From positions 24,022,932-24,086,931 of the forward strand of contig NC_134950.1 in NCBI RefSeq assembly GCF_965638725.1: a stretch of DNA of 64,000 nucleotides, read 5' to 3'. This DNA comes from Aptenodytes patagonicus. Its lineage: Eukaryota; Chordata; Aves; Sphenisciformes; Spheniscidae. The translations under genes and the position numbers were made by a program. Position 1 is the first letter of the stretch; every line of letters starts with the position of its first letter. Under the pieces are notes generated by a model that searched no databases, was not told the origin of the DNA, and worked only from the letters and a program-made list of their open reading frames with translations. Shown piece after piece: positions 26,041-38,900 of this stretch.

Positions 26041-27195
26041 AGAAATACAGTTGTGGGTGTAGCTTTAAACAAACATCACCTGTTTGTTTTCAATGTAGTA
26101 TTTTATTTAGCTTAGAACAGCCAGTCCCCCTCCCGACGCCAGTCGCCCCAGGTGCCTACACCACTGTACCCGTTAGCCCTACAATCCCCCGGCACCGTTT
26201 TCTAAAGCAGGTCTGCACCCCTTCCTGATGGCAGCAGATGCTCTTCTCTACATTTGTCTGGCAGAAAGAGGCGCCAAACCCGCCGCTTACTCCCACCAGA
26301 CCTTCTGTAGCACTAGTACTGCCCTCTCGAGCTCACCCTTCTGAGCAGTCATGTCAATACCTCATCCCTTGTTTCTGTTGCGCAGGCATAAGGTGCACGC
26401 TATGCACGCCAATCTGGTGAACAAACTGATAGCAACCGTGGAGTAAAAATGTTATCGTTTGCGCTCGAGTATATCTGGCTTCCAAGGAAAAACCTAAATA
26501 AGAAATGTCTTAACAGCTAAGATAAGATACCTAAGAAAATCTTAACCAGCTCCAAAACAAAGTCTCAAGAAGGCTTTTTTTATCCCCTGAAACGACCCAC
26601 TGTAGTTCATTTATGAGCCAGTACACAGTCATGCAGTCTGTAACAGAGATACTATATAGATTAGTTAAACACATTATCTCAACATTAGCAGTATCATTAG
26701 CACCATCAAAATTGATATTTGGAAACACTTAAAGAGGCTAAATTAGCATCAGGCACAACCCAGCAGTATTTTGTAGTACACTTTAGTGATAAGGATATTT
26801 TAGTATTACTTAACACACATTCCAAATAGATGCAAAAAGTTTTGGCTCATCAATACAAAACAACTGCTTTGATTTTTTTAGTACAGACCCCCAAGAAGTC
26901 ATCTGAAAAGCAAAACAAGATGCTATTTTAGTTTTGGGACACTACCCAAATTATCTTTGTAGCACAGACCTAATTCTTTCCTTGACTACAACTACGTCAA
27001 GAAGCACTTCAGGAAGTTCTGTTTACACATTGCTTCTTAATGTTTACCTTGCCTCCCTCCCCTCTTCCCTTCTGAGAGATGATTTTTTTGACACTTCCTC
27101 CACAGATGGGTGCCTGAATTGGGTGGTCTCAAGTCCTTTGACATTTGCTCTTTTGAAATCCAGTTCCGTGTTTCAGACCTAGCCTTGTGTAGCCT
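26041..27195. other. Intergenic spacer between SPAG1 start and POLR2K end
   Basis: AT-rich sequence with no recognised gene, RNA or element. SPAG1 points away to the left and POLR2K transcription arrives from the right on the same strand, so the two are tandem, minus strand. Confidence 0.6.
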
Positions 27196-27199
27196 TCTA

Positions 27200-27221
27200 T
27201 TTATTTTCAGTAGAATTTATT
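27200..27221 (-). terminator. Candidate POLR2K poly(A) signals
   Basis: Two AATAAA hexamers on the minus strand (TTTATT at 27200-27205 and 27216-27221) lie about 350 bases past the POLR2K stop. Which is used cannot be told. Confidence 0.4.
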
Positions 27222-27561
27222 CAAGCCAGTTATGCAGTTCATAGGAGTCCAAAGAACATTTAACAAAGTTAAAATGCAAATAAAAAGTTTACATGAGAGT
27301 AATGAAAACAAGGTTAATTCAAAAAGAATACAATACCACTGAACTTAAACTCCTGCATACTCTGACTACAATTTAAATGACAGCTTTAGAAATCTATTGC
27401 TGAAAGACAGTACAGACAAAATTTAGTATCACGGTAAACTTTACTATTTCAATATCTTAAAACACAAATAGGAGTGTGCATTTGTACACCAATGGATTTA
27501 CAGAGCAAAGTTATCAGAAAGATTAAACTGCAGCATAAAGTCACTATATCTTCAGCAGAAA

Positions 27562-28984
<1,423 letters not shown>

Positions 28985-29147
28985 CTAAACAAAAAACACA
29001 CAACATACACACCAGTTTTGGGTTTTTAATTATTTTTTCCAGGGCATACACAATCATTTAAATATCTCAATCTAGAGCTAACAGAAGATGAAAAACTTCC
29101 TTAAAAGTACATACAAACAAATTCCATCTGTATTTGATACACAGGAC

Positions 29148-29270
29148 ACTGGATAATTCAGGTTGGAAAAGAAAGTCATCTAGTTCAACTTCTCAAAAGC
29201 AGAGTAACATCAGGTTTCTCAGAGCTTTACCAATTTGGTATAGAAAACCTCCAAAGATGGAGATGGCACA
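29148..29270 (-). mobile_element. Old CR1 3' fragment, interrupted by a younger CR1
   Basis: The plus strand shows the reverse complement of a CR1 end: AATTCAGGTTGGAAAAGAAA, then a diverged stretch, then AAAACCTCCAAAGATGGAGA near 29,245. It stops abruptly where the younger plus-strand CR1 begins. Divergence is clearly higher than in its neighbour. Confidence 0.7.
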
Positions 29271-30094
29271 ACATTTGGACAGGCTGGATCGATGGGCCGA
29301 GGCCAATTGTATGAGAGTCAACAAGGCCAAGTGCCGGGTCCTGCACTTCGGCCACAACAACCCCATGCAGCGCTACAGGCTTGGGGAAGAGTGGCTGGAA
29401 AGCTGCCTGTCGGAAAAGGACCTGGGGGTGTTGGTCGACAGCCAGCTGAACATGAGCCGGCAGTGTGCCCAGGCGGCCAAGAAGGCCAATGGCATCCTGG
29501 CCTGTATCAGAAATAGTGTGGCCAGCAGGAGTAGGGAAGTGATTGTGCCCCTGTACTCGGCACTGGTGAGGCCGCACCTCGAATACTGTGTTCAGTTTTG
29601 GGCCCCTCACTACAAGAAGGACGTTGAGGTGCTGGAGCATGTCCAGAGAAGGGCAATGAGGCTGGTGAGGGGTCTGGAGCACAAGTCTGATGAGGAGCGG
29701 CTGAGGGAGCTGGGGTTGTTTAGCCTGGAGAAAAGGAGGCTGAGGGGAGACCTCATCGCTCTCTACAACTACCTGAAAGGAGGTTGTAGCGAGGTGGGTG
29801 TCGGTCTCTTCTCCCAAGTAACAAGCGATAGGACGAGAGGAAACGGCCTCAAGTTGCACCAGGGGAGGTTTAGATTGGACATGAGGAAAAATGTCTTTAC
29901 TGAAAGAGTGGTGAAACATTGGAACAGGCTGCCCAGGGAAGTGGTGGAGTCCCCATCCCTGGAAGTATTTAAAAGACGTGTAGATGAGGCGCTTAGGGAC
30001 ATGGTTTAGTGGGCATGGTGGTGTTGGGTTGACGGTTGGACTCGATGATCTTAGAGGTCTTTTACAACCTTAATGATTCTATGATTTTCTATTA
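29270..30094 (+). mobile_element. Young CR1 LINE (CR1-J-like) 3' fragment
   Basis: About 825 bases with an unbroken frame for the last 245 or so codons of ORF2 (up to the stop at 30007-30009). Typical blocks are [50 protein letters not shown] and [20 protein letters not shown]. The 3' UTR carries GTGGGCATGGTGGTGTTGGG and ends TTCTATGATTTTCTATT. The intact frame suggests recent insertion. It lies antisense to POLR2K in its first intron. Confidence 0.93.
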
Positions 30095-30460
30095 AACAGG
30101 ATTTTAAACATTAAAGCCCAATAAATAATATTTGCTTTCCTCCCTCCTGCCAATGGTAAGAATTTCCTTGCTGGAAACATAAAAATAAATCATTTCTTAT
30201 GTATCGCTCATGTAACAACAGTGCTATCATAAACAAGGTAAGCCTTGTTATATTTTTTTCCCTCCGATACAACACTAGCTAACTTAATCTACCTTTTCAT
30301 TGATCTAAGGGATTAGAAATCCTGGGAACAAACTGTAGGTAGAAGAGTAATAGGAGTTAAAAAACAACCCAAACAAAACAACAATTATACTTCAGTATAA
30401 ATTCAGTATAAGTTCAGCTGGGGAAACTAGGATCTTGAAAACAGAAGGATAGGCTTGACA

Positions 30461-30592
30461 GAATCATAGAATCATTAAGGTTGGAAAAGACCTCTAAGAT
30501 CATCAAGTCCAACCGTCGACCCAACACCACCATGCCCACTAAACCATGTCCCTAAGCGCCGCATCTACACGTCTTTTAAATACTTCCAGAAA
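30461..30592 (-). mobile_element. Young CR1-J-like 3' end, opposite orientation
   Basis: This is a 130-bp 5'-truncated CR1 tail, starting GAATCATAGAATCATTAAGG on the plus strand. Read on the minus strand it matches the last 130 bases of the 29270-30094 element with about four visible differences. Confidence 0.92.
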
Positions 30593-31318
30593 CAGTTCGT
30601 CCTTTGCTTAAGAGAGTCTGATCAGCACTTGACAAACCACCTTGCTAAAATCCCCATTATGCCACTCCATTTGAGAGAACCGGAGATAATTCATTAAACT
30701 CTATATAGCTTTCAAGCAAGGTTTTGCTCTACCATAACCATAGTGGCACCTTAATCCACGTGTCATAGTCTTTTTGTGTCAGTACTTTATAGTAAGATAT
30801 AAGCATTCATCCATTAGCGCTTGAAAACAGCAGCATCTTCTAAAACAGAGAGCTGAACTACGGAGGGCGACAGTTACAGCTAAATAACTTGAGTTGGTGC
30901 TGCTCATGCAGCAAAATAATACTGCCGCTAAAGACAGCAGTGACCTACAGCTGTGTATTTTGCAAGGAGGTGCCATGGTTTAGCTGGCCTTCACGTACCC
31001 TGCAGCTGTAAAGCGCTGCCAAGTTGACACAGCCAACAGGCACACGGATGCTCCTACGTGCGTTGGGGTGCAACCGTAACCTACCGCGACGACGTGGAGC
31101 ACCGGCCACGCTACCGGTACCGAGAGGACGCCACACGTACCTGTAAGAGAGGCAAACCCACTCCTTCACGTCCCTCTCAGAGCCCACGAAGGAGGACGGG
31201 CCGCCTTCCTCACAGTCCACCGGCCCCTCAGCCCCAGACACCCCAATCCCGCACCGGGGCCTCCCCCACTGCCCCGCGGGGCTTATTACGCAGGAGGGAA
31301 GCCCACGAGGCTGAGCCA

Positions 31319-31402
31319 GGCTAGGCTAGGCTAGGCCGGGCCGGGCGGGGCCGGGCCGGGCCGGGCCTTTCCCTGCTCGGCACCGGCACCGGCACCGGCA
31401 CC
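31319..31402. repeat. GC-rich tandem repeats: GGCTA, GGGCC and CGGCAC units
   Basis: Three consecutive blocks: about three GGCTA units (31319-31333), six or so CCGGG units with one slip (31336-31366), and four CGGCAC units (31378-31402). The middle block has repeated G3 runs on the plus strand and is a candidate G-quadruplex. It lies just inside POLR2K intron 1. Confidence 0.85.
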
Positions 31403-31477
31403 CCCCGCCGCGAAGGGGACCATCGGCTCCGAAGAGAGGAGCCCGAAAACCCCAGGGTATCCCCGACCCACACTCAC

Positions 31478-31620
31478 CTGCACAGACAACTCCGCCGGCC
31501 TCGCCGTCTCCTCGGCGCCGTGTGATGACGACACACCGGGCGCCGGCGGAGGCGGGGCCCGTGCCACCGACGCCAGTCCCGCGGCCCGCCCAGCGGCGCC
31601 CGGTGCCGCCCTGAGCCGTG
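31478..31620 (-). other. POLR2K: POLR2K non-coding first exon
   Basis: A strong minus-strand donor, CAG|GTGAGTGTGG, ends an exon at 31478 inside the CpG island. It would splice to the acceptor at 28985-28986 just before the start codon. The transcription start is inferred to lie within about 150 bases upstream. A weaker minus-strand donor, CAG|GTACGT, lies at about 31,140 and could serve an alternative first exon. Confidence 0.6.
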
Positions 31621-31810
31621 AACATCGGTGCGTGCCGTTATGCTGCCGGCCGCACGAGCCAGCGATACGCACCGCGCGGGGGGCACGCCGCACCGCCAGC
31701 ACCGCAGCCCCGCCCCGCGAGCGAGCGAGGGAGCCGCGGGAGCCCCGGAGCCCCGGCCCGGCTGGTCCCCGGCAGCGAGCTGCCGTCAGCTCCGGCCTCC
31801 TCCCCGCTGA

Positions 31811-34800
31811 ATAATGAGGTTGGGAAAGTAATAAGTACTTAGCTATCGGTGTTAACCACTTCGGAAAAAAAGCACAGGATGTTTGGTGGCCTTTTTTAAT
31901 GTATAAGCTTTCGTTTGAATAGCAGCGTCAGGTTCCTAAGAAGAAAGTAGGCGGCTGCACGGTTAGATAAAATAAGAACCAACGTACTCGGTATCTTTTA
32001 TTTGGCTGTACCCGACCTACTGTACGTGCTCAGAACGCCCTGTGACAGGTCCGATCGTATCACTGCGGAGTTTTAAACCGCCGAGGTGTTTTGCCTCAAG
32101 GTCCTTTCTGTTTCCAGAAGCATTTTATCTAAGATCCGTGGACAAAAAACGCATCTTGATATTTTAATCCTGTGGGCGGTATCATATGTGCCCATATTAA
32201 ACCAAACTTACAAGCTGCGATACTACGTATTTTAAGAGCAAGGTCGCGTTATGAAAGAGGTTGAAATGTCGGCGATTCCCGCACGCACCGAACTGAAATA
32301 GTACAGACGAGATTTGAAACGGTGCCGGTTGGTCTCTCCGTCGCTGGCGGTATGAATTTTGAACCTTCGACAGGCATTTTGTAGAATTAGCTATCTTTGC
32401 TTTATTCCTGGAAAAATGTTTAACAAATACTGTGTTTTGTGAATATGCCGATTTAAATGACTTCGTCATTCAAGAGGTTCCCTAGTTTAAGGAAGGGTCT
32501 TTCTTATTCTGTTTCTGAATACCGAATAAAAATTGTTTCCTAAGCACCCAAGCGCATTGATATGTCTTACCAGTTGTAATTTATTGATTTTGTTCTCATA
32601 GTAGCAAATCCCCTTCATATATAACCTATAGCTTATCCAGAATAAACTTGAGGAATAATAAATGGTTGCTGTTTTCCTAATTTTGTATTTAAGTTAAACG
32701 TAACGAAAATGCAGTAAAGATCTTAGGCAGCTCACCTGCTTCTCCTTACAGCTGCGTATGAGTAAAGCTAAATATAACTTTTTGAGTGCCAGAATAAAGC
32801 ACACGCAAGAAAAACGGTATGCGAAAGGCAGAGCTAGCCACATCGATCCCGATTTCCCCGTGCCGTTACTACCTGCGTCTTCTCCTCCCCCCCGGTCTCC
32901 GTAGGTGTGAGTGTGCACCAAGAGTTTGCAGCAGAGGGGGGGGAAAAGCCCCAACCCTGGTAAATGCACGCTAAGCAATTACCGTCTCATAAACGAACAA
33001 ATAAAAAACCCAACTGGTATTATTTCTCCGGAATCGTTTCGTATTTTAAAATGCGTTTGCCAAACCGATAATTTTAAAGGACTTGCTAATAACACCGCCA
33101 TGAAAAAGTCAGTTAAAGTTAATTCTGTGAGAATAAGGTCTCCACTATTAAGAAAGAAATCATGTAATTGCTTGATTATTGGCATCCTTTAATTGTTCCC
33201 GTGGAAAAATAGGATGTTTTACCAGACCTTAAAGCTTCGGTTACTTCAGCCGTTTCTGATAAAGCCCGCCTCCTTCGAGAGGAGCGCTTTAACAGTAAAA
33301 CCCCATTCTGGTGGGCTGATCAGCGCTAGCCCTGAAGATGCCTCCTCGGATTTGGAGTAGCAGAAAGGGTTGGGACTGCGCGGGAGACCTCCAGTGTCCC
33401 GTGAAGTGGAACAGCCCTTGGCTTTCCTTGGTAGGAAAGCGTGAGGGAGGGCTTGTGGGGTGAGGTGGGGAGGTGCAGGGGGTGCTTTTTGGATGGGAAG
33501 GAAATGCGGTCGTAGCCGAGCGCAGCGTGGGGGTGTTGCAGGCTGTCTTACCTCATTTGTTTGTTTAGAAGCAACGTTCTCAGGTTTTGTTGGGGGTTTG
33601 TTTGGTGGGTTTTTTTTGGTTTGGTTTGGTTTCGTTTTGATTTTTTTCTTTGTGATGCTTTTTGTTAAATCACGCTTTTTGGTGTGATGCTCTGTGTATT
33701 GCATTAAATGCCGCAACTAAAACTTGTTACATTTCTTGGACATTTTTGATCCAAGTCACGGAAGTCCACCCGGGTTTGTGTGACAGAAACAGAACTTGCA
33801 GCTGCTGTGTCCCTCTTTAAGGAGCTAGCAAGCTGCCAATTTCACAGCAAAGGTAATTTATTTTATAAATAAATACAACTATTTGAAAAATAACTTCTTC
33901 TGATTCATGTGAAATAGATGATGCTACAGAAAGCACTTTCGGAAAACTTGTATTACATTTCTGAAAGTTTCTAACGATTTCTCCTTCTGAAAAGGATGGG
34001 GGAGATATCCCAAGAGCCTTTCTCTTTTTACCCATAACTGTTACCTTGTAGCCACATAAAACAATATTCTTTATCTAAACCCGGCACAGTTTCCCCCGGC
34101 TCTGGGTAGGTAACTTAAATCCGAGTCTCCTCCGGCCCGTCTCAGCCTGCCGGGCGCCTCTGCCCCTGCCCGGCCGTGCTGCCCCCTGCCCACCCGCTGG
34201 CTCGGCTTTGCAAGGCTGGAGGGGTGGCTGTTGCCGAAGGGGAAGGCTGCAAACTTGCCAAACCTCACGTACAGGAATTACGTTACTTAATTTCGAGGTT
34301 TCTGTGGAAAGCCTCTACTTTGCTTCTTTGGATGTAGGTGTTGCTTTTAGACTGACACGCGACGATTTTACATCTCTCGTTCAGGTCTGACATTGTTCTG
34401 GTGGAGGAAGAAAACTGGAAGCGTAGACAGGGAAAGAACCAGAAAAATTAGAGGTGACCCGGGCTAAATGTTGTATCACGAGGTGAAGGAGAGTAATACC
34501 CAGCAGAAGGAGAACACAACGCTGATTTATTTGGCCTTTCCTCTGTCCCTGTGTGGCAAGTGCCTGCTTCCCCCCCAGGGCGGCTGCTGCAAGGCCTGCC
34601 GGTTCCCCGCCGCCGGCGGCTCCCCAACCTGCTGGGAGCCAGCAGGTAGGTGAGCCTGTGTAGCCGCACGTTAGCCGTACCGTGCTCAGAAGAAACAGGC
34701 ACCCAGATATTCGGGTTGCTTTTTTTTTTTAATGCACAGATTAATTAAAACCACGGCAAAACCTAGGCGACGTCACCGGGCATCTCCCACCCGACTGACA

Positions 34801-34900
34801 GCCCATTTAAAGGAGATGGCACTTGACAAACGCTCTGTGATTGTTTTGTTCCTGTACTAATTAACTCGAATTAGCACTCTCATAACTCAAGCTTAAAGGT
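31811..34900. other. Intergenic region between POLR2K and FBXO43
   Basis: Divergent spacer, mostly unremarkable. It holds a G/T-rich low-complexity stretch at 33571-33650 with repeated GGTTT units, and a small GC-rich patch at about 34,100-34,640. I recognise no gene. Confidence 0.55.
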
Positions 34901-34919
34901 TGTGGTGCAGATAAGGTTC

Positions 34920-35600
34920 ATCACCTGTGGAAGCCTTTGGCTGGCCGCGATCGACCAGTGCCTCTGAAGCCACCCCTCAGCCCTGGCGCCCCGCGGCAGG
35001 GAGCTGAGAGGGCTCTCGGAGAGGCGGGAAAGCCTCACCCTCGCAGGCACCTGAGAAGAAGCAGAGCGGGGGGGAAGAACGACGCAGGGGCGCTTTTAAT
35101 GGTGGGCTGGGTGCGGCGGGGACCGCAGGGCTGGAGTATAAAGTGTGAGGAGAAAGGCGAGCCTCGCCGGTATCTTCCCGAGGAGCAGGCTCTCTCGTTC
35201 GGCGGAGCCCTTCTCCTCAGGCTCCCGTCCTGCCGGCGCCCTGCCCTCACCCTAGAGCGGTGCCGCTCTCCCGAGGGCCGCAGCACGGAGGGGGCGGGGG
35301 AGGCAGTGCGGCAGCGGTTGGTAAGGGCGGGTAGTTCAAATCCAAGCGAGGGAAAGCAGCGGTAGCCGCACGCGAGGAGCCGGTGTGGGTGGAGAGAAGC
35401 GAAGCGGCTCCTCGCTAAGGGCAACGGGCCCCAGAGCCAGGCGGCGAGCTGCTGAGGCGACAGGATTCCCGTTCTCTCCAGCCAGCCGGGGAGGGGGGTT
35501 CCTCGCATTCACCCCTTCTCAGGGAGCCCCGCCGACCGCCTCAGCTGCACTCGGTAGTAGGGGGCCTCTAGGCTCTGTTTCCTGTGCCCGGCGATTTGCC
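34920..35600. promoter_or_regulatory. CpG island and probable FBXO43 promoter
   Basis: GC-rich, CpG-dense block about 3.5 kb from the POLR2K start, in divergent orientation to it. A TATAAAG box at 35137-35143 on the plus strand and a strong plus-strand donor at 35321 support a start of FBXO43 at about 35,165-35,175. Confidence 0.6.
35167..35320 (+). other. FBXO43: FBXO43 probable non-coding first exon
   Basis: Begins about 30 bases after TATAAAG (35137-35143) and ends at donor GGTTG|GTAAGG. It would splice 4.3 kb to the acceptor before 39647. A TAA in frame just upstream of the FBXO43 ATG means this exon cannot add coding sequence. Both ends are inferred. Confidence 0.4.
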
Positions 35601-35817
35601 AGATGAGGGGGTGAAGCTGTTGCTTTGCTCGTGTCCGGCATCCCAGGTGACTGAGAGACTCTCGGGTGCTGGTCCCTAGGTAGCCGTCAATAATCTTCAT
35701 CGCTGGGTAACTAGACGTTGCAGTGAACGCATATATAGACGAACTGAAAACTGTGTCTCAGCTGGGTAATACTTCTCTTGCATCTCTCTCTTCTCTCCAC
35801 ATCCTTTCTCACTTTAG

Positions 35818-35935
35818 GTTATCAGTAGGGGTAAACAATACTCTGAATACAGCACCTTTGCTTTGGAAGATCTCGAGTTGCTTCACAAATTAGGGTAAGT
35901 GACCCACATCTTACAGATAGGATTTAGCTATGCCA
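35818..35935 (+). repeat. Probable old amniote repeat fragment with exon-like edges
   Basis: TTTGGAAGATCTCGAGTTGC… followed by GTAAGTGACC and CATCTTACAGATAGG resembles an ancient dispersed amniote repeat of the 'gaagatctcaaagc…ttttacagatggg' type. By chance it is bounded by a good acceptor (CACTTTAG at 35810-35817) and a GTAAGT donor after 35894. Confidence 0.4.
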
Positions 35936-38900
35936 TCTTCCATATTAATACCTTTGAAGGTATTAATGACTTCTCTGTTTTTAACCTGGGTGCTCAAAGA
36001 GCAGAGTCTTCCGATAAAGACAGTTTTACTGCAGATATGATATCTGTTTAAATAACAGAGAAAATACTGTTGTATCACCAAAACTTTGCCTTTATCTCTC
36101 TTGTTAACAATGGTGAACAGCGACAAACAAGAACAGAAAACATCTTGTTTGAGGCGTAAGTGTTCAGCGTGTGTTACTGGGGAATGTAAATTAGTATCAG
36201 GAACAGGCGTGACTCCATTCTAAAACTAATTTCTAAGTTATAGGCGTCACTTACATTGCCTTCGAGTAACCAACATTTTTACCTCTTTAGGACACTTTGT
36301 AAGACTAAAGCTTATCAGAAATTATTCCTTGTCTAACTGTCTGAATCCTGTTCTTAATTTAGTTTGGGTCTCTGAAATATTTTGTTCTGTAAACTGCCAG
36401 AAAGTTTGCAGTTGACTTGTAGAGCAATTTGAGAACTACAAAATTAATAATAGATATAAGAAATGCATAGAGCACAAGAATCTACACTTAGCAGATATGG
36501 ATTCTATTCTTTCCTCTGTAACTGACTTGCTGTGTGACCAGTCTTTTCTTCCCTGCACATCTGTTTTATGATGCCTAAAGTAAGGTTAACAATACTTTCA
36601 GAAATTACTTCAAGACCCCCAAATGAAAAGGTCTTGATGTTATGTATCAAATCTAGTAGATGAAACTTTTCTCCTGATAAAAAAGGAAGTGCTTATAAAA
36701 CACTAGACAAGTCATAAGAGGTTTTATTAGGCATGTCTTATGAATATAAGTAACATCTCGTTCTATTACAAGAGATGTTCAGAACCTCCAAAAGGCTTTC
36801 CCTTCGGTACAGTACTTGTAAAATGAGACCTTGTGTTAAATTAAATCTTAACTTGTACAAGTAATACCTTTTGAAGAAAATTAATGTGTATACAAAACTG
36901 AGGTGTATACTGGGATTTCCTGTAAAGGAGTATAATGGACATTATTCACTCAGTGACTGTATTGCAGTGGCTTCCCTATTTTTTCGAAGCTGTTATCTCA
37001 AAATCAATATCGTAAGCTCACAGGCTCCTCCTGCTGGACATTGGCGTATTTACAGCATATTTTTAGCTTTTACTTGAGTTACCAACATTCCTTTAACTCT
37101 GCTATTCTGATCTCCCCTACAACTGCAAAACCTTGTTTTTCTGTGATTTTGTGCTACTTGAAACACAAGTTTGCTTAAATTATTTTATACTGTAATATTT
37201 TAAATTTCCTCTACTCTCAGTTGTTCGTAAGATTAGATAATTTCTCCCATGGAATGTCTGAGAATGAAACTGCAAGCGTGAGTTTTCCTTTTGTTGTTTC
37301 TTCAGCATGCTGCCTGAACATTAAGTTTCTAAACCTCCAAGCCTGTGCACTTTTGTTAAATGTGTGGTTAATTTGACTGTGTTTAAGGAAAATATTAATA
37401 TTTTTAAAGGTAAGTGTGGGTATGTGATTTTTATTTTTTTTTTAGGGTGGGATTGAGATTTTTGAATAGCTGTCTCTAAATCGCATTCAAAATTTAAATC
37501 TCTGTCCATCAGCATTTTTGGTAGGAATATCTCCTGGCAACGTTTGCTAACAACTGCAGTTCACCAAAATTCAGCACAGAAAATGAAACCTCTATTCTTT
37601 TTGTAGATTACACAAAGACAATGCCCTGTTGTTACTACAGGTCTGTTATAGGTCTTCCTCTTATTACAAAAAGAAGAGCTATGCTAATGTGGTCCTCTGC
37701 TTATAGCGTGAATAGTCAACTGAAGAGCAGCAATGCACTACACAGAGACTCTTTATACCCTTTTCCTATCTTTTTAAAGTTATTTTCTAGTACATGACAC
37801 AGCATTTTCAGCCTATTGCCTAAAATGTTGAAAAGTGATGCAAATGAAACACTAGATGCTGCTTGGAGTTGGTCCTGCACTGTCAAGGAAGTTATCCCTA
37901 ATTCATGTGATAACTAGCTTAAAGCTATGCCTTCATGTTTCCTATTTGCACTGTCATTTATTTCACCAAGTAAAAAGAGGGAATGAGGAAAAAGCAGTGA
38001 GAGAAAACAAATGTGAAATTAGGGTACTTGCAGAGGTAAATGGGAGAGAGAAAGGAAGCAGGCCAGACTTCAGAGTTTGTCGTCGTCCTGGAATTATTTT
38101 CACATACCTTTCTTTCCTGGAAGAATTTTTCTCAATTATGTGGATGGATTTTTTTTGTTTGTTTGTTTTAAATCTGTTTGATTTCATACTGATATTAGCA
38201 TGATTCTATAGGCCTTTATGCCAAGTTTCACAATCTGCTCTTTAATATCCTGTTCCTTTTGAACTTCTAGATGTTGCTATCTCCTCACAGTAGAAAGCAG
38301 AACAAAGCACTTTCTATATTGCAATGATCTTATAAAGTGCCTTCAGTATGGGTCAAAAAATGCTAATTAAATGACCCAAGATCAAAGAATAGTTCCCCTC
38401 CAGGCAATTTGGGTTCCCACTGCTCGTGTTTGATGGCTTAGGGCTTGACTAAGTCAGGACTGTTGGGATACTAGCAATGTCTTAATATCTGGTGTTTAAG
38501 CCACCTTTAAGGATTCCTAGTTTTGTCTGTTCTGAAAATTCAATTACTATTTCCAGGCTTATGTTCCAAAATACCAGTTCTAGAGGCCAGTACCATACCC
38601 CAGTAAAAGGTGCTGATTCAAACTTTGAAAGTCTTACAATGTCGATGTGAACTACTATGGTTTCTGTGAGAACAGCCCTCATACGGGCATTATTCATAAC
38701 ATCTTTTATACGATTACCATGTCTTGTGTGTAGAAAGCAGTGACCTATTGGCCACTCTGGTTAGGGTGGAGAAACTCTGCCGTGTACGAATGGCAAAAAA
38801 GTAAGTCTCTATTCTTACATCTCTTGTGTAAATGGGTGCATCAGCCACTTGTAACTTTTCTAGGAAAATATATAGCAACTAAAAGCTTTTATACTTACTA

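Larger units (their letters stand above)
31000..31810. promoter_or_regulatory. CpG island at the POLR2K start
   Basis: Very GC-rich and CpG-dense between AT-rich flanks. It contains the POLR2K first exon and the pentamer/hexamer GC repeats at 31319-31402. Multiple overlapping open frames in all directions are a composition effect. Confidence 0.85.

Noticed and set aside
29227-29919. 230-codon minus-strand frame
   Set aside because: It is the antisense shadow of the CR1 ORF2 fragment at 29270-30094.
31058-31842. Multiple Arg/Ala/Pro-rich frames around the POLR2K start
   Set aside because: Same composition effect; none joins POLR2K, whose ATG is at 28981.
33246-33716. 156-codon minus-strand frame with Lys/Pro/Asn-rich text
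   Set aside because: Much of it is the complement of the G/T-rich low-complexity tract at 33571-33650; no recognisable domain.
34937-35508. Overlapping 142- and 157-codon frames on both strands
   Set aside because: They lie in a CpG island where stop codons are rare; composition is Arg/Pro/Gly-rich on both strands, as expected by chance.
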